From JABDKH01 sp963768565 (lineage in GTDB: Bacteria > Bacteroidota > Rhodothermia > Rhodothermales > JABDKH01): a DNA stretch of 64,000 bases. Below, one piece after another: positions 9,801 to 20,675 of the stretch. The first letter of the stretch is position 1. Each line of letters begins with the position of its first letter. The notes below the pieces were generated by a model that was not told the DNA's origin, ran no database searches, and worked only from the letters and a program-made list of their open reading frames with translations. The position numbers and the translations under genes are program-made. Where the stretch lies: positions 62,001 to 126,000 of the forward strand of contig CAVYIO010000008.1 in the NCBI GenBank assembly GCA_963768565.1. Direction: 5' to 3'.

Positions 9801-12117
9801 CTACACGCGCACGAGGTACTGGAACTTAAAGAAGAACTGCCGCTCACTCAGGCGCACGCCGTAAGGGTCGCCAAACGAGTCGTAGTCGTGCGTCGAGCCG
9901 ACGTAGAACGCGGTGAACGGATTAATCTTGTATGTGACAAGAGGATCCAGTTCGAATCGCTCGCTGAAGTCGTTGTACTGTGTGACAAGCCGTACGAATA
10001 ATCGTCTCGTGAACTGAAGGTTGACGCGGGTACGAACGATAAAGCCGCTGAATACCTCATCTCCGCTTGCCTCTTCGTTCAACGATGCATAGGTCAATGA
10101 CGGCTCGAGCACGAGTCGCGAAATCGGCTTGATCGTCCCCCAGAGTTCGAGATCGAGCGATCGACCCATTACCGGAGTCTCGCGATTCCGTGCAATACTC
10201 CGCCCCACATTCATGAACGCACCGAGTTTCACCGGGTCAGAGAAGTTCGAGTTCACGTTGACGCTTAGTCGACGTAATCCCTGAAAATCCACTCCCCTGA
10301 ATCGCTCGTCGCTCCGCACCAGCCACCTGACGCCGACGTTCGTCTGAGCCTTCAGGTTAATGTTGCCCTGCAGCCACAGGAATCTGTCCTTCCGAACACC
10401 GTCGAAATTCCAAAAGTAGCCCGTGACGATCGCCGGCATGATGCGCTCTACGATCCCGTCGAAATAGAACGTGTAACCCGTCCAGAGCGTCGTCCGATGG
10501 AGGTTGTTCTGTGTAATGAATCCGTTGTCGGCGCGGAAGGTCGGGCTTATGGCTGCATAGTCCAGATCGACGTTCCAGTGTCGTGCGCTCCGCTCAAAGC
10601 TGACCTGTGAAGCAAATCCGCTAAATGACTCGCCGTCGAGTCTCGCTGTGTGTTTGCCGGAGTCGAACGTGATGTCGCTCACCGACTCCGACAACTCCGC
10701 ACTGTTCGGTTCCGCGGTATGGCTCCCCACGAACTGGAGCTCGACGGAGTAGTTGTTCGACAGCCGCAGACGTGAATCGAGACTGACGGTCGTACCCGAC
10801 CCGTTGTCGTCCGTAAGGCGTCGATCTGTGATCAGCGCGCCCACATGAGAACTGGTTCCAAACGACCTCCTCGCTCTGATGATATTGCTCACGCTGCGCC
10901 CCGCCTGAACAAAATCGCTTCGCTCCTCAAACGGCAGGATCAGCGGCGAGTCCCGGTCCACGCCTCCGATGTAGCCGACGCTCGTCCGCCCATACCGGGC
11001 CGTCACCTTGCCCGACGCGACCGGATTGTTGATCGAGCGGGTGTAGACGGTCGGTACCCAGGTCTGGAACAGGTCACTCCCCTCCTGAAAGAATGGCCGT
11101 CGCTCCTGAAAGAACAATGCAAACGTGGTGTTCACGTCGATCTGGGCCGCATCGGCTTCAATCTGACTGAAATCCGGGTTAACAGCCACATCGGCCGTCA
11201 AATTTGATGAGACGGCGTACTTGACGCCGAGTGACGGGTCTGCGCTGAGCTTTCCGTTATCAATACCAGACGAAGGGTCGCCTGACGACCGAAGGACGCC
11301 GGCTTGCGAGCCTGTTATGGCGGGCAGCAGCTCCAGACCACCACCGCCCGACACTCCCCGAATTCCTGTCAACGTCCCGAACTGACAGAACCAGCACGGA
11401 TCATCCCGATTGATCGCGGCCCACGTGTACTGGCCACGACTCTGACGCGGATGAGTGATCCAGAATGTCATGTTCCAGTCCTGCACGTCACGGTCGGGGA
11501 ATCGGAGACTACGAAAGGGAACCGCCATCTCGACCTGATAGCCCGTCTCGGTCACTCGTCCCTCCGACGAGAACACAATGTCGAACGTTACATCCTCCGG
11601 ACCATTGTTGACAATCCTCGTATCACCCTGGATACCGAGCGGATTAGCGGCGATGAAATATGCCCACGCATTATCGCCGTAGGTGTCCATGATGACACCC
11701 ACGTAGTCGTCCTGAAATATTCGATCACGATCGCTCAGGTTGGCGCGCACGGCGCCGGGGTCGTCCTCGAATGATGAATGCGAAGTAGATGCTCTCGTCG
11801 TCGTAGGTGGTCCAGGCCTCGATATCGATGGGAGGCTTTGTCTGGTCTCCGGGATAGTTCTGGGCGAAGTTCACGGCGCGTGCTGCATTCGCCCAGCCGG
11901 GATCTTCGAGATCGCCGTCGATCACGATTGGGCCATCCGTTTTCGTCAGAGCCAGAGTCGGCTTGATGTTGGGCGAGAATTCCGCGGCCTGTTGCCCGGC
12001 ACCCATCAGTGCTATGCTCTGACCTGTCGAATCGCCGACGACGAAGCTCAGCAGGACGAAGCCGATGACCATAGCCCCGAGGTGGCTTTGCTCTCGGCCG
12101 AAAGAGGTAGCGTTCAT
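9801..12117 (-). pseudogene. DUF5916 outer-membrane protein with N-terminal CBM9-like domain, one frameshift
   Basis: The gene starts at the ATG at 12117 (MNATSFGREQSH, then the hydrophobic signal AMVIGFVLLSFVVGDSTGQS). It continues in one frame with a carbohydrate-binding family 9-like domain (IVIDGDLEDPGWANA, YFAFII), breaks at about 11768, and resumes as DPGAVRANLSDRDRIFQDDY to the stop at 9801. Total about 772 residues, normal for DUF5916 proteins. The C-terminal 550 residues are beta-strand rich and end in FQYLVRV, as expected of an outer-membrane barrel with a terminal aromatic strand. The break is a single extra base in a CGAGGACGAC stretch. Members of this family are common in Bacteroidota; their substrate is not established. 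Family assignment is confident, function is not. Confidence 0.8.
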
Positions 12118-12366
12118 AGTGGAGCGAGGACTACGAAGGAGCGAAGGACTACTGTGGTCGCCGTCCGGCATATGGTGCGGAATCTTCGCTACGGGACGAT
12201 CACTGTTCGGTTGCACGATCAGAGGGCATTTCCACGTCTGAATGGCCCTGTGGACTCGCCCTCGAGGCTTGCCTAAAGCGAGCCGGCGTTTGCGCGATAC
12301 TAAACAGACTTGATTGAGGCCTCCCACCTCGATCCCGCGGATCCGTCTTCCAGTCAAGGATCACCC

Positions 12367-13002
12367 ATGAAACGCACTACGGAATCATCCCGTTCAGCAA
12401 CGCAACGAGTGCTGACAAACTTCGGACGGTACATCTGCCTTCCGGTGTTGTTGCTGATCGCTGTCGACCTGGCCGTTCCATCGGAGTATTCGCTCGTGCG
12501 CGTGTGGATCTCTCCGGCCAACCAGACAATCTCGCACGACAGCATGTCGGCGGAGGGGCACAACGACCACGTATTCTTCGGGCTGGAGGACGCCTCGTCC
12601 GAGGCACTCGAAGGCAGTGCCGAGTCCACATCGCTCGGCTCCTGGGCCGGAAGCTTTGACGCTTACGCTGCGGGCGAAGCCGATGCGGCATGTTGGTCTC
12701 CGATGAGCGTGAATCTCAACCTTACGAACACGGGCGGGCAGGTCACGGGATCCGGAAGCTACTGGGTCGATCCTGCCGACTGCAGCGTGCACGACGACAA
12801 GTTTCAGGTCTTCGTCAAAGTCTTCGGTGCGCGCCGCGGAGGTCGCCTTTCCCTGCGATTGCGGGACACCGGACACGGCGACGTGATTATGACATTCGAT
12901 GGACTCATCATGCCCGAACGAGTGTCCGGCTGGTTCTACTCGCCGGATGCCCGGCCGGCGTCAGGTCCGGTCACACTCAAGCCGGCATCGAGTACCGGGT
13001 AA
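12367..13002 (+). CDS. Membrane-anchored or exported protein, family A copy 2
   Basis: 211 residues, starting at the ATG at 12367 with AAGGA ten bases upstream. A hydrophobic stretch (YICLPVLLLIAVDLAVP) forms the signal or anchor. It is a clear paralogue of the protein at 9101-9790: NDHVFFGLED, GSWAGSFDA, ADAACWSPMSVNLNL and GSYWVDPADCSVHDD align with the same blocks there. The two copies flank the DUF5916 gene, one on each side, and this copy is divergent from it. I do not recognise the family; conserved Cys and Trp residues suggest a small beta domain on the cell surface side. Confidence 0.65.
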   Translation: MKRTTESSRSATQRVLTNFGRYICLPVLLLIAVDLAVPSEYSLVRVWISPANQTISHDSMSAEGHNDHVFFGLEDASSEALEGSAESTSLGSWAGSFDAYAAGEADAACWSPMSVNLNLTNTGGQVTGSGSYWVDPADCSVHDDKFQVFVKVFGARRGGRLSLRLRDTGHGDVIMTFDGLIMPERVSGWFYSPDARPASGPVTLKPASSTG

Positions 13003-13143
13003 CCAACATATGTGTAGAGGAATTCCCTACGCGCTGTGGGGGATTCGTCAGAATTGTTTGAAGACTGAACTCTCCCGATATTGTGGTGTTCGAGCGGACT
13101 AGTTGCGCCAGGTCCCGTTATTCCCCGCCAATGCTACTACGAG

Positions 13144-15093
13144 ATGTCGCCATCCACCACCGATAGCTCCGAACAAATAGGAGCTGTCCGATCCGATTCC
13201 CCTTCGAAGAATTCAGCCGCCGGCAAACCTGCCGATGGCCGCGCTGCGAAGGAAATAATCACTCTCGATCAGCACGTCGTCGAGATCGTGAGTGACGCGG
13301 GCGAAGGTGCGCAGAAGGCTGGTCAGGCCTTCGGTACGATCTCCGCGAAAATGGGTAACGGTATCTGGACGGTTGAGATTATACCGGCCGAAATTCAACC
13401 GCCTCCGCGTAATGCGGCCGGAGCGAGCGGTATCCGAATTCGGGTTGGCTCCTCCCCGGTCACGAACTCCGGCGACGCTGCAGACGTTGTCGTTGCGTTC
13501 AACGAGATGGTCCTGACTGGCCGCCTTGAGTCAGGCGCGTTGAAGCCGGGATGCATCGTCCTGATCGAGAACAAGTGGCGAGAGCACGCGGACCCCGAGA
13601 TCGCTGCCTCCTACGTCCAGGTGTACGACCGGATGATCAAGGAAGACCTGCGCGTCTACGAGGTCCCCATGGAAGTGGTCACACTGCAGCACGTGGACAA
13701 CCCGATGCGTGGTAAGAACATGTTCGTTCTTGGCATGCTGTCCTACCTGTACGACCGTGAACTGGAACTCGGTCGAGAACAGATTCGGTTTGTATTTGGC
13801 CGAAAGGGAAAGAAGATCGTCGACAACAACGTCGCGCTGCTGGAAGCAGGATATAACTGGGGACAGGAGAACCTGGATTTCCAGTTTCGAATCCCTTCAG
13901 CCAAAATTTTGGGACCGCAGATCGTGTCCAACGGCAATGTCGCCATCGCGCTTGGCATCATGGCCTCCGGGATGGATGTGTGCGCGATGTATCCAATAAC
14001 CCCGGCTACGTCGGCGTCTCACCACCTGAGTGAGATCTTTGAGAATGTGGGCGGCGTAGTACATCAGGCTGAAGATGAGATCGCCGCCTGCGGCTTCGCG
14101 ATCGGTGCGTCATACGCCGGCAAATGTGCCGTAACCATTACATCCGGTCCTGGCATCGCGCTCAAGACCGAATTGCTGGGGCTCGCCGTAATGGCCGAGA
14201 TTCCACTGGTAGTAGTAAACGTCCAACGCGGCGGACCGAGCACGGGACTGCCGACGAAGGTCGAACAGGGAGACCTGCTCGCCGCATTATTCAGCACGCA
14301 CGGCGACGCCCCGAAAGTCGTGATGGCTCCTGCCACGATCGAGGATTGTTTCTATTCAATCCTGACCGCCCGAAAGATTGCAGAGACGTTCCGAATGCCG
14401 GTTCTGGTCCTGTCGGACGCAAATCTGGCCACCGGCCAGCAGCCCTTCCCAAGACCTGAGTTCAGCCGGGACTGGCTTGCACCTCCGATCGACCAGAGCG
14501 CATTGCCTGAGGGTACGCCTCCGTATGACTGGGACGAGAAAACCGGACTTTCGCGGCGGATTATTCCCGGTCAACCCGGCGGCATGTTCACACTGACTGG
14601 ACTGGCCCACAATCGCATGGGCAAGGTCGCGTACAACCGTGGCGCGAATCAGGAAGGCGCCCGAAGCAGAAGTCTGAAGCTGGCGGCCTTCCAGAAGACC
14701 TTGAAGACGCCCGAGACATTCGGCGACGAGGAAGGTGACGTGCTGGTTGTTGGCTGGGGCAGTACTCAAGGTGCAATCCACGAGGCGGTAACGCGCCTCC
14801 GAAAGGACGGTGCCAGCGTGTCATCGCTCCACATCAAGTTCTTGCAACCGATGGCCTCCGGCATCGGTGAGATCCTGAAACGCTTCAAGAAAGTGATCGC
14901 TGTCGAAATCAACTACTCCGACAGCCTTGAAGACGAACTGATCGATAGCGACAATCGCAGGTATTCCAATCTTGCGTTCCTCCTCAGGGCACGGTATCTC
15001 GTTGACGTAGACTCCTGGTCGAACGTACACGGCGAACCGCTGCAGCCCGGTCGCATCGAAGCTATGCTCCGCCAATTAGTCGAGGCCCAATAG
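13144..15093 (+). CDS. korA: 2-oxoacid:ferredoxin oxidoreductase, fused gamma-alpha subunit (KorA)
   Basis: 649 residues. With KorB it oxidatively decarboxylates a 2-oxoacid (2-oxoglutarate is the best guess) to an acyl-CoA, passing electrons to ferredoxin. The N-terminal third is the gamma domain (VSDAGEGAQKAGQAFGTISA near residue 45), fused ahead of the alpha domain as in the two-subunit KOR type. The alpha domain has the TPP-pyrimidine motif MYPITPATSASHH at about residue 281, HQAEDEIAACGFAIGASYAG and TSGPGIALKTE, all intact. The transketolase C-like end (VLVVGWGSTQGAI) closes the protein. The ATG at 13144 is preferred over the upstream TTG at 13081; the latter adds an unconserved leader. 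It begins the kor-rnf cluster. Neither subunit has a ferredoxin domain, so electrons must leave to a separate carrier. Confidence 0.93.
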   Translation: MSPSTTDSSEQIGAVRSDSPSKNSAAGKPADGRAAKEIITLDQHVVEIVSDAGEGAQKAGQAFGTISAKMGNGIWTVEIIPAEIQPPPRNAAGASGIRIRVGSSPVTNSGDAADVVVAFNEMVLTGRLESGALKPGCIVLIENKWREHADPEIAASYVQVYDRMIKEDLRVYEVPMEVVTLQHVDNPMRGKNMFVLGMLSYLYDRELELGREQIRFVFGRKGKKIVDNNVALLEAGYNWGQENLDFQFRIPSAKILGPQIVSNGNVAIALGIMASGMDVCAMYPITPATSASHHLSEIFENVGGVVHQAEDEIAACGFAIGASYAGKCAVTITSGPGIALKTELLGLAVMAEIPLVVVNVQRGGPSTGLPTKVEQGDLLAALFSTHGDAPKVVMAPATIEDCFYSILTARKIAETFRMPVLVLSDANLATGQQPFPRPEFSRDWLAPPIDQSALPEGTPPYDWDEKTGLSRRIIPGQPGGMFTLTGLAHNRMGKVAYNRGANQEGARSRSLKLAAFQKTLKTPETFGDEEGDVLVVGWGSTQGAIHEAVTRLRKDGASVSSLHIKFLQPMASGIGEILKRFKKVIAVEINYSDSLEDELIDSDNRRYSNLAFLLRARYLVDVDSWSNVHGEPLQPGRIEAMLRQLVEAQ

Positions 15094-15106
15094 GGACCCA
15101 CTGCCG

Positions 15107-16132
15107 ATGTTTGGCCTGAACACCTTGAGCTCGATCGAGATCGACGAGCCGCAATACAACCTTTCGGACTATCAGAGCGCCGTGCCGCGCTGGTGTCCGG
15201 GCTGTGGCGACAACGCCATTCTTACCGCCGTGCAGCGTCTCTGTCGTGACGAACAGCTCCCACCGGAGAAGACCGTGTTCGTATCGGGCATCGGCTGTTC
15301 GAGTCGCTTCCCGCACCACATGGGAACGTACGGATTCCACGGACTCCACGGGCGCGCACTTCCGATCGCCGAAGGCGTCAAGATCCGACGACCGGACCTG
15401 AATGTCTTCGTGAACATGGGAGACGGTGACTGTTGCAGCATCGGCACCGCCCACTGGATCCACGCGATCCGGTACAACATGAATCTCGTCGTTCTCGTTC
15501 ACGACAACCAGATTTACGGGATGACCAAGAAGCAGGCCTCGCCAACGTCACCGAAAGGCCTGAAGACAAATACGACGCCGCACGGCTCATACACCGAGCC
15601 CCTCAACATTCTGAGCACGACGCTCGGCGTCGGTAATGTTTCGTTTGTCGCCAACGCCGTCGAATGGATCCCGGATCTGCTGTACCAGATCATTCAACAG
15701 GCCTTTCATCACAGAGGGTTGTCGTTTGTGCGGATCGCACAGCGATGTCCGCACTTTATGCCTGGCTTCTTCGACGGGTTCATAACGGACCCGAACAGGT
15801 GCATGCTGCTCGAACACGAGAACGGCCTCCAGGTGCCAGAGAATCTTACGAAGGTCTACCAACAGCGATTGGAGCACGACCCGTCCGACATCAACAAAGC
15901 TCGTGAAGTTGCTGCTATGTCGGAAGCGGAGCCCATCGGGATTCTGTATCGGAACGATCGAGTCGAGTGTTATGAGGATTCTCGTCGACCTCGAAAGGCG
16001 TTCTCGGTCGAGGCCAGAAGAGAGGCTATCAATCTTGAGTTGGACAAGTTTGCCGTCCACGTAGGCAGTCGAAACGGCCAGAACCTTGAGCAAGACGCTT
16101 CACACAGCGCAAACGGTGAGAGCGGCAGCTAA
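15107..16132 (+). CDS. korB: 2-oxoacid:ferredoxin oxidoreductase beta subunit (KorB)
   Basis: 341 residues, 13 bases after korA. It binds TPP and a [4Fe-4S] cluster. Visible motifs are WCPGCGDNAIL (cluster Cys residues, about residue 29), GIGCSSRFPHHMGTYGFHGLHGR, and the TPP/Mg motif NMGDGDCCSIGTAH at about residue 103, followed by DNQIYGMTKKQASPTS. All are intact, so KorAB should be a working enzyme. The C-terminal 40 residues are poorly conserved and overlap the start region of the next gene in another frame. Confidence 0.93.
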   Translation: MFGLNTLSSIEIDEPQYNLSDYQSAVPRWCPGCGDNAILTAVQRLCRDEQLPPEKTVFVSGIGCSSRFPHHMGTYGFHGLHGRALPIAEGVKIRRPDLNVFVNMGDGDCCSIGTAHWIHAIRYNMNLVVLVHDNQIYGMTKKQASPTSPKGLKTNTTPHGSYTEPLNILSTTLGVGNVSFVANAVEWIPDLLYQIIQQAFHHRGLSFVRIAQRCPHFMPGFFDGFITDPNRCMLLEHENGLQVPENLTKVYQQRLEHDPSDINKAREVAAMSEAEPIGILYRNDRVECYEDSRRPRKAFSVEARREAINLELDKFAVHVGSRNGQNLEQDASHSANGESGS

Positions 16133-19100
16133 CACCGCTGATCCCAACACACAGGCAGCAGATCAACCAGGTGCCATCATTGAGATGGTGTCAAGGTGTT
16201 GCGATGCTTTCATTGTCAGTGAACCGGTAGCCGAAACTGCAACCGCGCTCTGGAGCGAGATTGTCTTTGACGCGCCGTCGCGCAATGTCGGAATCGCCAT
16301 CCCGCCCGTTACCGCGACCGACCATTCCGCCGCCCTCAATGAAGCGAGAGTACTCGCCGCGGATGGCCTGCGCGTCGCAGTGATGGGAGCCGGAGTCGCT
16401 ACCGGCGCAACTCCCCAACTGGGACCGTTCGTCGTATATGTGGTCGATGGTCATGATGGCGACGCATCGGTCGCGAAGCTCGAGTTTATCGCGCGTTCTC
16501 CGCAGCAAGCCGTAGACCTGGGCGTCATTGCACACATGGCTGCTGAACTGTCCCTCTGCCCCGTTACGGTTCGTCTCGCCATCGAAGACGGCATTGCCCG
16601 CTTTGACACGATTAACATTCCTGACGCTGCGCTGCTGAGCCAGCTGCTCGGCACACCGTCTGACGAGATTGACAGTCCGAACGCATACCAGAAGAAAGCG
16701 CTTGGAACTCGCCGACGCCGCGTCCCCGAGACGGTCCCGGCAGAGCTGGACGCAGTCCAACTGATTCACGACGCTCCGGCGCTCCTGTCAAAAGCGATTG
16801 CGGCCTTCGAGGCCGCCACGGGTCGGTCGTACACGCCGGATGCACGCGATGACGCAGACGTCGAACATCCGGCGGGCGACGATCAAGTCCAGGCCCTCCT
16901 CGTCTCGACCCGCGGCTTTCGAATGGCGCGTCGCATTGCAGAGATCTCGACCGTTGACGGTGCTCATGCCCGGGTCGCCGGCCATCCAAAGGATCGTACG
17001 TTCAATATCTTCCTCGGATCGACGTCGGAGACCAACCCGATCTGCAGATGTGCTGCTATGTCCCGGCGCCGCTCGACGAGAACTTGAACACGCGTTGGCG
17101 CGGATCCGCCCCGGTGGCGTGGCACTGTTCGAATCACAGTCTGCCGATCCTGAAGATCTCTGGTACTCGCTCGGCGAATCATCGAGACAAACGGTTCGGG
17201 ATTTGCGACTGCGACTCTTCGCTACGTCGACGCAGCTTTTGGAATCAGCCTCCGGAACCGGATTTGAGGAGATTGCCGCGTCCCTGCTGACCGCCGTCCA
17301 CGCCGGCACGTTACCGGACAGCGTCAACATCTCGAGTGACGGCTCCGCAAGTTCAAACGGCGAGTCGCCACATGATGCGGATGCGGTGACGGATGCATCA
17401 TTTCTCGAAGTCCCCTGGCACGACTTTGAGGATGGTCCGGATTTCTATTCCGGATCGGCCGGTCTTCACATGGAAGGAGAAGCGCCAACCGAGGCTTCCG
17501 ACGAAGTGAGACGTCAGCTTCTCGCATTCCATCACACCGGACGCGACGTCGGAATCCGGCTTGACGACGCCGGCCTCGTACCTGCACAGCTTTACGATTA
17601 CGTTTCCTCTCCATCCGTCCGTGGTCCGTATCCCGTGCTGATCCCGATCGATCATTCGGGTCCGGAACTGCCGCTTGCAATCATCATGGATGGTCTGCTC
17701 GGGGCCGATAGCGCCGGTTCAGCGGGCGAGCGTGAGTCACTCGTTCGAAAGTTGGAGGTCGCCGTTCTTGCGGAGTTCAGGCAGGACCCGGACGCACTCC
17801 TTTCCGAACTGTGGAATCGGGCGGAGAAGCGAATCCTCGCTACTGTTTCTGACGATGACGCGCGCGACGCCCAGCGAAAGCAATTGAGGAATTGAGATCG
17901 CTTGCGCCGGACGGGCGCCTGCACGACTTTGGACGTGCGACGATGATTCAGATTCTGAAGCGAACGGTCGATCGCGAGTGGGAGACGATGTTTGCTCCGA
18001 TCAAGGAAGACGCGGAAGGCCTCGCCGTCATGATGGAGGAGTTTCTCAGAGCCGACTTCGGCGGATCCGAAGAAGGCCGCGATCCAGAACACCTGCGTGC
18101 ATCGGTTGGCAAGGGCTATGCGGACGCGCTCGACTTCGATGCGCTTTCGAAACTGGTCGAAGAATCCAACGTTGCCGAACGGATGCCCGCGAGCCAGCGC
18201 GCAAGGCTGGAATCGGTGTCTGACGACCTCCGGGCGCTGCCGATGAAACTCGCTGACGCCCGACAGAATGGGACCTTGTCCGGAACAGAGGGGCTCACCC
18301 AGGCGGTCGCACGCTCGCACGAAAACCTCAGAACGCTGGCCGCCTTGATCCGGGCCATTAGAATTGCTCTGCTCGAGTCATCGGGCAGCTACAAGGAAGC
18401 GTTTCACGACGCGGTCTTCGATCAATTTGGTGTAATGCATCTCACGGACGAGGAGCGTTCCGTGTGTCCACCATACATCGTCGATCTTGGTCCGTCGTCA
18501 ACCCTGTCCCGCACAGCGCGCGGTGCGCTGATGGAGATCCTTGGCTCCGATCTTCCGATAAAGATTCTCGTCTCGATAGACGACATTCCGAGCGGGATAC
18601 GGACCGCGTCCGAGAAAGCCTCCTCGCATTCGGTCGCCGCAGATATTGCCATGCAGGCAGTAGGTCTCGGTCAGGCCCATGTGACGCAGGCCCCGGCCTC
18701 GGAGTTAACAGCCTTCATCGACAGTGCCATGTCGGGCACCCGGTACCACGGCCCGGCGCTGTACTCTATCTGCCAGGATCTGTCAACGACGCTGCACGAC
18801 AAGGACCGGTACCTTGCATCGGCCGTTGCACTGGAGTCGAGGGCGTTCCCGATCTTCACGTTCGATCCCGCCCGGACAGATTGGGCCGACCGGTTCAACA
18901 TCGCCGCAAATCCAGCCGCGGACCAACCCTGGAGCCGTAGCGAGATTACCTACTCCTCGACGCAATCGAGCCGAAACACGCTTGCGACGGCGTTCACATT
19001 CGCTGACTTCCTGGCAATCGATCCGCAGGCATACCGACCACTTTCGCATGATCCCGGCCGCCCAGTGGCAGCCGGAAATGATTCCCGTCGATGATTTCAT

Positions 19101-19824
19101 CGACCTCGATGAAGCTTCAGCGGCCAACCGCATACCCTACATCTGGATGGCTGATGAGCAGGGTCGGATGCAGAGAGTCGTCGTCACGTACCCGGTGACC
19201 GATGCGGCGCGGGCGGCATTGAGGAAGTGGAGAACGCTGCAGGAGCTGGGAGGCGTTAAGAGCTCACATGCCGAGCGTCTGATCGAGGCGGAGCGCGCCA
19301 CGTTAGACGAGGAACGACAGAATTCCATTGCCGAAGCCGAGGAAAAGGTCCGCACGGAATTAGACAAAGCGACGGGGACGCTGGCCCGGGAAATCGTCGC
19401 GAACATTGCGGCAGGCTTGCTCGGTCTGCGTCCGACGGGCAACGCTCTCCAGGCATCGCCAACCGAGTCTCAGGTTTTGCCGCCATCGGATTCGACAGAT
19501 GTGATCGAAGAACCGGCCGAGGTCGTCGAGGCGGCACCGGCCGCCGTGGTGGAAGAAGAAGAGGAAGCAATCACCCTCGACGAGCCCTACATCGAGACAC
19601 CAAGGTGCACGTCCTGCAACGAGTGTACAAACATGAATTCGCGGATGTATGCCTACGATGGCAACAAGCAGGCGTACATCAAGGATGCATCAGCCGGATC
19701 ATTCCGCGAACTGGTGCTTGCAGCGGAGAAGTGCCCCGTGAGAATCATTCACCCCGGAAAGCCTCGTAATCCCGACGAGCCGGGACTTGAGGATCTTATC
19801 CGGCGCGCACAACCCTTCCAGTAG
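16086..19824 (+). pseudogene. Giant PFOR-derived protein 1, TPP motifs missing, three frameshifts
   Basis: Read through three frame changes at about 17040, 17878 and 19041, the region encodes about 1245 residues. The order follows pyruvate:ferredoxin oxidoreductase. A domain I/II-like part has FIARSPQQAVDLGVIAHMAA and FEAATGRSYTP. A domain III-like part has ADVLLCPG and PGGVALFES. A remnant of the ferredoxin region aligns at AGLVPAQLYDYVSS but has lost its cluster Cys. A degenerate domain VI begins at LTDEERSVCPPYIVDLG and ends with FPIFTFDPARTDWADRFN. The C-terminus adds a coiled coil (about 19240-19390), a Glu-rich linker, and a new single-cluster ferredoxin-like motif CTSCNECTNMN with a distant CP. 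The PITP, GDG and NTGGQ TPP motifs are absent. The TTG at 16086 overlaps korB; the ATG at 16185 is an alternative. It is a paralogue of the protein at 20675-25249. Catalysis is unlikely. Confidence 0.75.
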
Positions 19825-19829
19825 AGTCC

Positions 19830-20675
19830 ATGGACGCTCTGATCGCTGTCGGATTTCTGGCCGGGCTGAGCGTATTGCTGGCGATCGTTCTCGCAGTCGC
19901 CCATCGAAAGCTCTGGGTCTATGAGGATCCGCGCATCGATACCGTTACCGACATGCTTCCCGGGGCAAACTGCGGGGCGTGCGGTGTGCCGGGCTGTCGC
20001 GCGTTCGCCGAGAAGGTAGTCGAGGGCGACATGCAGCCGTCGGGCTGCCCGGTTGGCGGACCGGATTCGGCACGTTTCATTGCCAACTTCCTGGGTATCG
20101 ACGCCGGTACGGCAGAAAAGAAAGTGGCGCGCCTTCTCTGCGCTGGTGGTCGCGATGTTGCACTGCAGGTCGGCGAGTACGAGGGCTTTTCGTCGTGTCG
20201 GGCGGCGGCCACCGTCGGCGGCGGATTCAAGGGATGTACGTTCGGCTGCCTCGGACTGGCCGACTGCGAGGTATCGTGCACGTTCGATGCTATCACAATG
20301 GCCGACAATGGCTTGCCGGTGGTTGACCTGGAGCTTTGTACCGCCTGCGGCGACTGTGTTCGGGCATGCCCGAAAGATCTTTTCGTGATAGAGCCCGTGA
20401 GTCACTGTCTCGTTGTGCAGTGCAAGTCCATACTGGAAGGCGAGGCCGCGCTCGCGCAGTGTAAAGTCGCCTGCACCGGTTGCGGGATCTGCGCCGCCGA
20501 CGCACCCGTCGGATTGATTTCGATGGAACACAACCTCCCCGTAATCAATGATGAAAATATCGAACTGCTGACGCCGATCGCCACGCTGCGCTGCCCCACC
20601 GGAGCCATCAAATGGATACCGGGCCAGCAGTTCACGGAACTCAGAACGACGAAGACCAAGAGCCCGATCACGTGA
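19830..20675 (+). CDS. rnfB: Electron transport complex protein RnfB
   Basis: 281 residues. RnfB is the multi-cluster ferredoxin-like subunit of the Rnf complex, taking electrons from soluble ferredoxin. An N-terminal membrane helix (AVGFLAGLSVLLAIVLAVA) precedes the Fe-S domain GANCGACGVPGC-(22)-GCPVGG. Next comes a Cys-rich segment GCTFGCLGLADCEVSC, then the ferredoxin pair CTACGDCVRACP and CTGCGICAADAP. In the second motif the usual last Cys is missing, but CKVAC just ahead may supply it. Five bases separate it from the giant protein upstream; its TGA overlaps the ATG of the next giant protein by one base, so translation is coupled. The usual rnfB gene lies beside rnfA or rnfC; here a giant PFOR-like gene sits between rnfB and rnfC. 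Confidence 0.93.
   Translation: MDALIAVGFLAGLSVLLAIVLAVAHRKLWVYEDPRIDTVTDMLPGANCGACGVPGCRAFAEKVVEGDMQPSGCPVGGPDSARFIANFLGIDAGTAEKKVARLLCAGGRDVALQVGEYEGFSSCRAAATVGGGFKGCTFGCLGLADCEVSCTFDAITMADNGLPVVDLELCTACGDCVRACPKDLFVIEPVSHCLVVQCKSILEGEAALAQCKVACTGCGICAADAPVGLISMEHNLPVINDENIELLTPIATLRCPTGAIKWIPGQQFTELRTTKTKSPIT

Noticed and set aside
12124..12155. Two adjacent near-identical GAGCGA(A)GGACTAC copies
   Set aside because: Only two short imperfect copies; too little to call an operator or repeat array.
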